Positions 50,835 to 57,127 of a DNA stretch of 57,127 nt are shown piece by piece. The notes beneath the pieces were generated by a model that saw only the letters and a list, made by a program, of their open reading frames with translations, had not been told where the DNA came from and searched no databases. The translations under genes and the position numbers were made by a program. Origin of the DNA: Lachnospiraceae bacterium. GTDB lineage: Bacteria; Bacillota; Clostridia; Lachnospirales; Lachnospiraceae. Position 1 is the stretch's first letter. Every line of letters starts with the position of its first letter. The stretch lies in NCBI GenBank assembly GCA_019420465.1, contig JAHZHB010000024.1, positions 1 through 57,127 on the forward strand, read 5' to 3'.

Positions 50835-51572
50835 CTATGATTCCAGCAGATACATTAAGATAGACAGTACGGTCATCCCTGCCGTTTCCGTACGCAAGAT
50901 ACGTTTCCCCAGCGTGATCGTCTCCATCTGACTGTCTAAGGCCAGCTCTACTTCTTCTTCGGCAAAACCGCCCTCCGGGCCGATAAAGATTCCGATACTC
51001 TGCCCCGGCTTTATCTTTGCCAGAACCTCTCTGGTGTAAGCCATATTTTCGGCCATCTCATACGGCATCAGACGGACATCGAGCGTTTTCGCAAAGACAA
51101 CGGCCTCTTTAAAGCTCATCACCGGCATAACCTCCGGAATGATCAGCCGCTTTGCCTGCTTTGCCGCACTTTCCGCAATACTCTGCCATCTGGCCAGCTT
51201 TTTTGCTTCCTTTTTGTCATCCAGTTTAACCACGGCACGCTTGGTAGCGACCGGCACGACAGCATATACACCAAGCTCCACCGCTTTCTGGATGATCAGC
51301 TCCATCTTGTCACTTTTTGGAAGTCCCTGAAACAGATAGACCTTTGACGGCAGCTCCAGCCCCTCTTCCTTGACAAACATGATCTCTGCCTCAATGTATT
51401 CGCTGTCTAAAGCTGTGATCTCACAGTGATACTCCTTTTTCTCACCGTCACTGATCAGGATCTCTTCTCCCGGCTTCATGCGCAGCACATTTTTGATATG
51501 GTTGACATCCGTGCCGATGATCCGGATCTGTCTGTCTCCGATCTGTTCTTTTTCTACGAAAAATCGATACAT
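50835..51572 (-). CDS. rsmE: 16S rRNA m3U1498 methyltransferase RsmE
   Basis: 245-residue SPOUT methyltransferase. An N-terminal PUA-like domain (about 1-70) precedes the knot domain with IGIFIGPEGGFAEEEVELAL and LGKRILRTETAGMTVLSILMY at the C-terminus, the SAM knot of RsmE. It methylates U1498 in the 30S decoding centre. It follows prmA by 58 nt. Confidence 0.95.
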   Translation of the reverse strand: MYRFFVEKEQIGDRQIRIIGTDVNHIKNVLRMKPGEEILISDGEKKEYHCEITALDSEYIEAEIMFVKEEGLELPSKVYLFQGLPKSDKMELIIQKAVELGVYAVVPVATKRAVVKLDDKKEAKKLARWQSIAESAAKQAKRLIIPEVMPVMSFKEAVVFAKTLDVRLMPYEMAENMAYTREVLAKIKPGQSIGIFIGPEGGFAEEEVELALDSQMETITLGKRILRTETAGMTVLSILMYLLES

Positions 51573-51630
51573 GGTTTCCTCCGAAATCGCTGCTGTCTGC
51601 AGATCTTTCTGTACGCAGCGGTATACCCTT

Positions 51631-52587
51631 TTACATCGGCTTTCTTGCAGTGATGGCTACCCATTCGTTCTGGTAATTGATCTCTACGATCTCCAGACCG
51701 GCCTTTAAGATGGCTTCCTTTACACATTCCTCTTTGTCATCGATGATACCGGACGTGATATAGAGAGAGCCCGGCTTCATCTGGTGAATAACCTCCGGTG
51801 TCAGTGCTTCCAGTACGTCTGCCAGAATATTGGCCAGTACGATATCGTATTTCTCATAGCCGACGGTATCCTGTACCTCTTTGTCATCGATCAGGTTACC
51901 GATGATCAGCTCCATATCCTTTTCCGGAATACCGTTGGCTTCCTTATTTTCTGCCACGGCATTGATCGTGCAGATATCAAGATCTGTACCGATCGCATGT
52001 GCAGCTCCGAGTTTTAAGGCCACGATGGAAAGAATACCGCTGCCGGTACCTACATCCAGAATCTGCATACCCGGTTTTACATACTTTTTCAGCTCACGGA
52101 TGATCAGCTGGGTAGTCTCATGCATCCCTGTTCCGAAAGCTGTACCCGGATCGATATGAATGATCATACGGTCCTTATCCTCCGGTTTTACCTCTTCCCA
52201 GGACGGGATGATGAGGATATCATCCACGTAAAACTGTTTAAAGAACTGCTTCCAGTTGTTGATCCAGTCCTTGTCCTCTGTCTCGCCCGTAGTGATCGTA
52301 CCGTCACCGATATCCATAAACTCGCTGAGCTCGTCCAGTTCACGGCGCGCGTCAGCAAGGATCGTATCCATATCCTGATCCTCTTCCACATAGAAATTCA
52401 GATACGCAATACCGTCATCCTCCGGCATATCCGGCATCATACCGACAAACATCGCTTCTTTATCCGCCTCGGAAAGCGGCTTTTTATCCTGGATCTCCGC
52501 TCCCTGCAGACCGATCTCTGCCAGTGTGGCGATGATGATATCTTCGGCATCTGTCTTCGTTTTTACTGTAACCTTATTCCATTTCAC
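51631..52587 (-). CDS. prmA: Ribosomal protein L11 methyltransferase
   Basis: 318 residues. The N-terminal PrmA domain precedes the SAM fold: DPGTAFGTGMHETTQL, ILDVGTGSGILSIVALKLGA and DIVLANILADVLEAL. It trimethylates lysines of L11. The start is GTG at 52587 (GTG AAA TGG), supported by AGGAGG upstream; TTG codons further up lie in the SD region. Partner of rsmE in many Firmicutes, where both follow dnaJ; here about 3.7 kb including a nuclease and a deacetylase gene separates prmA from dnaJ. Confidence 0.95.
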   Translation of the reverse strand: MKWNKVTVKTKTDAEDIIIATLAEIGLQGAEIQDKKPLSEADKEAMFVGMMPDMPEDDGIAYLNFYVEEDQDMDTILADARRELDELSEFMDIGDGTITTGETEDKDWINNWKQFFKQFYVDDILIIPSWEEVKPEDKDRMIIHIDPGTAFGTGMHETTQLIIRELKKYVKPGMQILDVGTGSGILSIVALKLGAAHAIGTDLDICTINAVAENKEANGIPEKDMELIIGNLIDDKEVQDTVGYEKYDIVLANILADVLEALTPEVIHQMKPGSLYITSGIIDDKEECVKEAILKAGLEIVEINYQNEWVAITARKPM

Positions 52588-52901
52588 GGGCTTTCCCTCC
52601 TGTCGCAACAAAAAATCGGCCCTCCGGGCCAGTTTATGGTATAAAAAATAAACTAAATTGCATAAAAAATCAGATTAATCATACACGATGGAAAGGGAAA
52701 GTGCAAGATGCACTTTTTATTTGCAGACTGAACTGCTGTATTCCATATTTTTTCCATTAATTTTTCTCAATCTATATCTTTACATATTCGTAGCCATATG
52801 TTACTATTATTTCAGACACAATCAATTCATTATCGCAGGAAGTTCTCCGACCATTCGGTCACATGAAATCCCCTGTTATAAGAAAAACAAATGGAGATTT
52901 C

Positions 52902-53900
52902 ATGTTTCTGTACATACATCTCCATTTCACAGGAGGTGCTATTACGACTCACTCAAACAAAGTAAAGCCAGATGTTATTCTGAAAAACTTCTGGCACAAT
53001 AATGATCGCTTTGCCGATCTCTTTAATACAACTCTTTTTCATGGCAAACCTTTTCTGCAACCAGATTCCCTTGTTGATGTAAGTACTGATGTTTCTGCTG
53101 TGGTAAAACATAATACCCATGCAGATACCATGCAGCATATCTTTGATATTGCGAAGAAAACAGCAGGCGGTGTCGACTATCTTCTTCTCGGACTGGAAAA
53201 TCAGGAACATATCCATTATGCCATGCCACTTAAACATATGCTTGGGGATGCCCTTACCTATTACAAAGAATACAGGGAAATCGTCACTCGTAACAGAGCA
53301 GAAAAGAACTATACATCTTCAGATGAATTTCTTTCCGGTTTTCAAAAATCTGATAAATTGCACCCTGTCATTACGCTCTGCGTATACTATGGCGATTCTG
53401 CATGGGATGGACCACTTTGTCTGACAGATATGATGGCGATATCTGATGATCTGAAAGGGCTTGTATCTGATTACAAAATAAATCTTTTACAGGTTACACA
53501 AACCAAAGCATATTCTTTTCACCATCCCGAAGTAGATACTTTTTTCAAACTATGTCGTTTATTCTATGAACATAACTTTGCCGAAGCAGCTTCCTTTTAT
53601 GACACACACGATCTGAGTACAGAATTAGGACTTGCTGTTGGTGCTGCTACCGGCTCACAGAAATTAATCAACTATGCCCTGCAGGCAAACACGAAAGGAG
53701 ATTCTATCATGAAGCAATGGCAATCCATCACCAACTGGGAATTACAATGCGAACGTAAAGGTGAGCTGAAGAGTATCCCGGTTCTCCTGCATGCGCTTAA
53801 GGAATACAATATTCCCAAAGAAACTGCGCTGGAAAACATCATGCGGTCATTCTCACTCTCGGCTGAAGAAGCCGCAGATTTTATGAAAAAATGTTGGTGA
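52902..53900 (+). CDS. Rpn family recombination-promoting nuclease / PD-(D/E)XK transposase-like protein
   Basis: 332 residues. The N-terminal half is the Rpn/PDDEXK_2 nuclease: DVILKNFWHNNDRFADLFNTTLFHG, then TDVSAVV, DYLLLGLENQEHIHYAMPLKHMLGDALTYYKEY (LxxExQ and Y motif), HPVITLCVYYGDSAWDGPLCL. The C-terminal part is helical with ISMRSFSLSAEEAADFMKK-like end. RpnA proteins are Ca-stimulated DNases that promote RecA-independent recombination; they are widespread and spread horizontally. Start is uncertain: the ATG at 52902 has GGAG 5 nt upstream, but homology begins only around residue 20, just after a GGAGG that is followed by no good start codon. It is the only plus-strand gene in 48-57 kb besides the HPr-like gene. 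Confidence 0.82.
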   Translation: MFLYIHLHFTGGAITTHSNKVKPDVILKNFWHNNDRFADLFNTTLFHGKPFLQPDSLVDVSTDVSAVVKHNTHADTMQHIFDIAKKTAGGVDYLLLGLENQEHIHYAMPLKHMLGDALTYYKEYREIVTRNRAEKNYTSSDEFLSGFQKSDKLHPVITLCVYYGDSAWDGPLCLTDMMAISDDLKGLVSDYKINLLQVTQTKAYSFHHPEVDTFFKLCRLFYEHNFAEAASFYDTHDLSTELGLAVGAATGSQKLINYALQANTKGDSIMKQWQSITNWELQCERKGELKSIPVLLHALKEYNIPKETALENIMRSFSLSAEEAADFMKKCW

Positions 53901-53905
53901 TACAT

Positions 53906-53950
53906 AAAAAGCAGGAGGGTTCACTTTCTGTACGAAGTAAACACTCCTGC
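53906..53950 (-). terminator. Terminator of the polysaccharide deacetylase gene
   Basis: Minus strand: GCAGGAGTGTTTACTTC pairs with GAAAGTGAACCCTCCTGC, then TTTTT; also near the end of the convergent Rpn gene. Confidence 0.8.
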
Positions 53951-53965
53951 GTATTCCATCATAGT

Positions 53966-54865
53966 TTATTTTTTACTTTTAAAGGAGGAATATGTCTTTC
54001 CTGCCTTCATTTTCTGTCCCTTGATTGCAGACAGCTCTGTGACGGTCACCATCTCGTAGCCCTTGCTGGTCAGATTCTTTAAGATACTGTCGGCTGCTTT
54101 TGCTGTGGTTTTGTGAATGTCATGCATCAGGACGATCTGGCCGTCTTTGGCATTCTTTGTCACATAGCGGATCAAACGTTTGGAATCTCTGTATTTCCAG
54201 TCCAGTGTATCTACGGACCAGAAGATATTTGGTCTCGTGAAGCTCTTTAAGGTACTCTTTGTAAAAGAGCCATAGGGTGCACGGATCAGGGTCGGGGTTA
54301 CTCCCGTATATTTTTTCACTGCGCTGTCTGTTTTGCTGATCTCATTTTTTGTCTTTTTCAGGCCGATCTTTTTGAAATTGGCATGTGTATAGGAATGATT
54401 GCCGATTTCACAGCCCAGATCAAGCTCCTGTTTCAAAAGATCTGCGGTATTGCTGTTGACGTTCTGCCCGACGACCATAAAGGTTGCTCTTGCATTATAT
54501 TTTTCCAATGCCTTTAACACGGTTTTTGTGTTGGCTTTGCTCGGACCATCATCATATGTCAGTGCTATGTGTTTCTTTGTCTTATCATACAGCACAACAT
54601 TATCCTTGTGGATATAGCCGCCTTTAACTTTATACCAGTTCCCCGTCCTCTCTGTCGTATCAAAACGCTTACCAAATGTTACAGTTTCCACAACTTCTGT
54701 ATCTTTGGACGCTTCCTTATGCACCGGTGCTGTATCTTTAGTTACCGCTACGCGCATGTTGGCCGACAGTTTTTCACTTCCAGAGGCTTGTATCGGATGA
54801 TACGCCAGCAATACACTCACCAACAGCATACATACTGCCAGCCCTGCTTTTTTCATAAACTTCAT
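53966..54865 (-). CDS. Secreted polysaccharide deacetylase with SH3 domain
   Basis: 299 residues. A signal peptide (AGLAVCMLLVSVLLAYHPIQA), a bacterial SH3-like domain (VTKDTAPVHKEASKDTEVVETVTFGKRFDTTERTGNWYKVKGGYI, about 39-85), and a NodB deacetylase domain: TYDDGP (catalytic Asp, about 104), HSYTH metal motif, RAPYGS, DTLDWKYRD and VLMHDIH. All catalytic motifs are intact. It likely acts on peptidoglycan or a cell-wall glycan; the SH3 domain would bind wall peptides. Single gene with a terminator. Confidence 0.92.
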   Translation of the reverse strand: MKFMKKAGLAVCMLLVSVLLAYHPIQASGSEKLSANMRVAVTKDTAPVHKEASKDTEVVETVTFGKRFDTTERTGNWYKVKGGYIHKDNVVLYDKTKKHIALTYDDGPSKANTKTVLKALEKYNARATFMVVGQNVNSNTADLLKQELDLGCEIGNHSYTHANFKKIGLKKTKNEISKTDSAVKKYTGVTPTLIRAPYGSFTKSTLKSFTRPNIFWSVDTLDWKYRDSKRLIRYVTKNAKDGQIVLMHDIHKTTAKAADSILKNLTSKGYEMVTVTELSAIKGQKMKAGKTYSSFKSKK

Positions 54866-55091
54866 AATACTACACTCCCCTTTTTGCGGACATTTTCCTG
54901 TTCTTTCTACTGTATGACTTTCGGCGCTGTTCTATGTACTCACTGCCACAATACCATACAGGCAGCTTATGTGCAGGCAACAGTCCTTCGTCTTCCTGTA
55001 TCATAGCATAGCTGCCGTAAATTTCACTCAATTTATTATGAAGAAATCTAAACGAACTATGAAGATGGTTTCATGTTCAGACACCATATAG

Positions 55092-55131
55092 AAAAACAGC
55101 CCACGTCCCAACGCTCTGGTACGCAGACTGT
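55092..55131 (-). terminator. Terminator of the dnaK-dnaJ operon
   Basis: Minus strand: ACAGTCTGCG pairs with CGTGGGCTGT (some G-U pairs), then TTTTTC, 24 nt after the dnaJ stop. The remaining 54866-55091 shows nothing I can support. Confidence 0.7.
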
Positions 55132-55155
55132 CTTTTTGTCTATGAATTACTCAGA

Positions 55156-56301
55156 TTAACCTTCAAAGGTTTCTTTGATCTTTTCCTTAAAGCTTTTCTT
55201 TTTCGGTATGGTTCCACCGCCCAGTGTTTCGTCAAATTTACGCAGTGCCTCTTTGGATTCGCCGCTTAAATTTGTCGGTACCTGCAAAGTCAGTGTTACA
55301 TAGTGATCACCACGGATATTCTTGTTACGCAGTGACGGTACACCTTTGCCTTTCAGACGGATACGGGTATTCGGCTGTGTACCCGGCTTTACCTCGTATT
55401 CTACATCACCATCTACGGTAGGAATACGGATCTTGCCACCCAGAGCTGCCTGTGCAAAACTGATGTTTGCGGAGGAGAAAATATTCATATCTTCTCTCTG
55501 GAAGATCGGATGACGTGCCACACGTACCTCTACCAGCAGATCACCTCTCGGACCACCGTTGGTTCCCGGCTCGCCCTTGTCACGGATGCGGATGCTCTGT
55601 CCGTCATCGATACCGGCCGGAATGCTGACCTGGATCTTCTTTCTGGAAGATGTAAATCCTGTACCACGACAGTCCGGACACTTGTCACGAATGATCTTAC
55701 CTGTACCTTGACAATCCGGGCAAACGGTAACATTACGGACCATACCAAACATAGACTGCTGCGTCATAACAACCTGACCGCTGCCGTTACACTTCTTACA
55801 GGTTTCCGGAGATGTGCCCGGTTTGGCACCTGTACCGTTACATTTCGTGCAGGGATCTTTCAGATTAATCTCCAGCTCTTTATCGCATCCGGTGATAGCT
55901 TCCTGGAACATAATATTGACCGCCGCACGCAGATTGGCACCTTTCATCGGTCCATTATTGGCACGACGTCTGCCGCCACCGCCAAACAGATCACCGAAGA
56001 TATCACCAAAGATATCTCCCATATCTCCACTGAAATCAAAACCACCAAATCCACCGGCACCACCGCCGCCATTTTCAAAGGCCGCATGACCGAACTGATC
56101 ATACTGACGACGTTTATCGGCATCACTCAGAACGCTGTAGGCTTCTGTTGCTTCTTTAAACTTGGCCTCTGCCTCTTTGTCGCCCGGGTTCATATCCGGA
56201 TGATACTTTTTCGCCAGTTTTCTGTAAGCTTTCTTCAATGTCGCTTCATCGGCATTTTTGTCCACTCCCAGGACTTCATAATAATCTCTCTTATCGGCCA
56301 T
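55156..56301 (-). CDS. dnaJ: Chaperone protein DnaJ
   Basis: 381-residue type I J-protein, co-chaperone of DnaK. J-domain with HPD in KKYHPDMNPGDKE (about 33-35), a Gly/Phe-rich region (about 75-110), four zinc motifs CTKCNGTG, CKKCNGSG, CPDCQGTG, CPDCRGTG (about 147-210), and the C-terminal peptide-binding domain. It follows dnaK by 89 nt. SD AGAGG upstream of the ATG. Confidence 0.97.
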   Translation of the reverse strand: MADKRDYYEVLGVDKNADEATLKKAYRKLAKKYHPDMNPGDKEAEAKFKEATEAYSVLSDADKRRQYDQFGHAAFENGGGGAGGFGGFDFSGDMGDIFGDIFGDLFGGGGRRRANNGPMKGANLRAAVNIMFQEAITGCDKELEINLKDPCTKCNGTGAKPGTSPETCKKCNGSGQVVMTQQSMFGMVRNVTVCPDCQGTGKIIRDKCPDCRGTGFTSSRKKIQVSIPAGIDDGQSIRIRDKGEPGTNGGPRGDLLVEVRVARHPIFQREDMNIFSSANISFAQAALGGKIRIPTVDGDVEYEVKPGTQPNTRIRLKGKGVPSLRNKNIRGDHYVTLTLQVPTNLSGESKEALRKFDETLGGGTIPKKKSFKEKIKETFEG

Positions 56302-56322
56302 GATGTAATACCTCTATCCTTT

Positions 56323-56358
56323 TACTTATAACATCCCGGGACGAAGATTCGCCCCGGG
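56323..56358 (-). other. GC-rich hairpin in the dnaK-dnaJ intercistronic region
   Basis: ATCCCGGG and CCCGGGAT pair perfectly around a short GAAGATTCG-type loop. There is no T-tract, so it is more likely an mRNA processing or stability structure between dnaK and dnaJ than a terminator. Confidence 0.55.
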
Positions 56359-56390
56359 ATATTCGTATATCCGTTCGTTTTCTTTATATT

Positions 56391-57127
56391 TTAGACTTCT
56401 TTATAGTCAGCGTCTACGACATCATCGTATCCGGCTTCTCCACCATTGCCTGTGGAGCCTGTTGCCTGACCCATATCCGGTCCCGGACCTGCCTGACCAG
56501 CTGCACCCTGTGTCTGCTCATACATCTTTGCAAACAGCTTCTGAGCGCTCTCCATCAGTTTCTCTTTGCCGGCCTTGATATCGTTAACCTGCTCATCTGT
56601 CAGTGTTCCGTCTGCCGGAGCAGCTTCCAGGGTCTTCTTCAGGGCATCCAGATCAGCCTCTACAGCTGCCTTGTCAGCACCGTCAAGTTTATCACCAACC
56701 TCTTTCATAGCACTCTCTACCTGGAATACCATGGAATCAGCTTCGTTCTTAGCATCGATACCCTCTTTACGCTTCTTATCCTGAGCTTCGAACTCAGCAG
56801 CCTCACGTACAGCTTTGTCGATATCTGCATCAGACATATTGGAACCTGCAGTAATCGTAATATGCTGCTCTTTACCTGTACCCAGATCCTTGGCGGATAC
56901 ATTTACGATACCATTGGCATCAATATCGAAAGTAACCTCGATCTGCGGTACACCACGTCTTGCCGGCGGAATACCATCCAGTCTGAACTGGCCAAGGGAT
57001 TTATTATCTTTGGCGAACTGACGCTCACCCTGTACAACGTTGATATCTACGGCTGTCTGGTTATCAGCGGCTGTGGAGAAGATCTGGCTCTTCTTGGTCG
57101 GGATCGTTGTATTTCTCTCGATCAGTC
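56391..57127 (-). CDS. dnaK: Chaperone protein DnaK (3' part only)
   Basis: The last 245 codons of DnaK; the N-terminal ATPase domain lies beyond the right edge. Visible is the substrate-binding domain, LIERNTTIPTKKSQ, FSTAADNQTAVDINVVQGER, FRLDGIPPARRGVPQIEVTFDIDANGIVNVSAKD, and the helical lid ending in a Gly/Gln-rich tail with DDVVDADYKEV. All are characteristic of bacterial DnaK. dnaJ follows. Confidence 0.97.
   Translation of the reverse strand, partial: LIERNTTIPTKKSQIFSTAADNQTAVDINVVQGERQFAKDNKSLGQFRLDGIPPARRGVPQIEVTFDIDANGIVNVSAKDLGTGKEQHITITAGSNMSDADIDKAVREAAEFEAQDKKRKEGIDAKNEADSMVFQVESAMKEVGDKLDGADKAAVEADLDALKKTLEAAPADGTLTDEQVNDIKAGKEKLMESAQKLFAKMYEQTQGAAGQAGPGPDMGQATGSTGNGGEAGYDDVVDADYKEV

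Noticed and set aside
1..57127. CRISPR arrays, tRNA or rRNA genes
   Set aside because: I saw no regularly spaced repeats, no tRNA-like cloverleaf and no rRNA sequence on either strand by reading; no search program was run.

Overview
The window looks like a chromosomal segment of a spore-forming anaerobe of the Lachnospiraceae (class Clostridia). The basis is the gene content: a [FeFe]-hydrogenase maturase (hydG), spoVAD/spoVAE and a sigma-K gene, a T-box leader, a NiCo riboswitch, and the Firmicutes clusters ireB-ruvX-DUF1292-rnj, mltG-like-trmR-trhP and dnaK-dnaJ...prmA-rsmE-nifS-thiI. Genus cannot be told from the sequence alone. Most genes lie on the minus strand. I saw no tRNA, rRNA, CRISPR array or complete insertion sequence.

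Layout. 1-4502: 3' part of the hydG locus with its TM1266-type regulator, a topB gene that has lost its C-terminal third, a ketopantoate reductase and a VanY-type carboxypeptidase. 4710-15530: an accessory defence island read as one minus-strand operon from a good sigma-A promoter: fic, hsdM, hsdS, an unknown gene, a BRO/DinD-type gene, a tyrosine recombinase, a second hsdS, hsdR. The two hsdS genes share short direct repeats, so the recombinase may exchange specificity modules. 15538-18632: a PucR-type regulator divergent from a uroporphyrinogen-decarboxylase-like protein, then a 24-residue small ORF with its own promoter. 18891-20273: spoVAD-spoVAE without spoVAC. 20385-24709: a polyamine ABC transporter operon (potDCBA) led by a cupin/XRE regulator with a clear autoregulatory operator. 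24996-29440: nudC, a TrpR-like gene, an ABC-F ATPase and a cation efflux transporter under a NiCo riboswitch. 29884-38800: an unusual Tet(M)-like GTPase fused to a Rae1-like NYN nuclease, a DMT transporter, two lipoproteins, and cstA behind a T-box leader. 38939-50803: comM, sigK, tRNA-U34 hydroxylation/methylation genes, RNase J, ireB-ruvX, mtaB, a Crh-like HPr, thiI and a cysteine desulfurase; the last two probably work together in tRNA thiolation. 50835-57127: rsmE, prmA, an Rpn-type nuclease, a polysaccharide deacetylase, dnaJ and the 3' part of dnaK.

Three features are most worth following. (1) Two long foldback elements at 25877-26028 and 28207-28342 share a 58-nt core at 84% identity, but their long, nearly perfect stems are unrelated in sequence. 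(2) A 40-nt palindrome-centred motif occurs three times, each time 1-5 nt after the T-tract of a different intrinsic terminator. (3) The protein at 29884-32601 joins a ribosome-protection-type GTPase to a domain resembling the ribosomal A-site mRNA nuclease Rae1.
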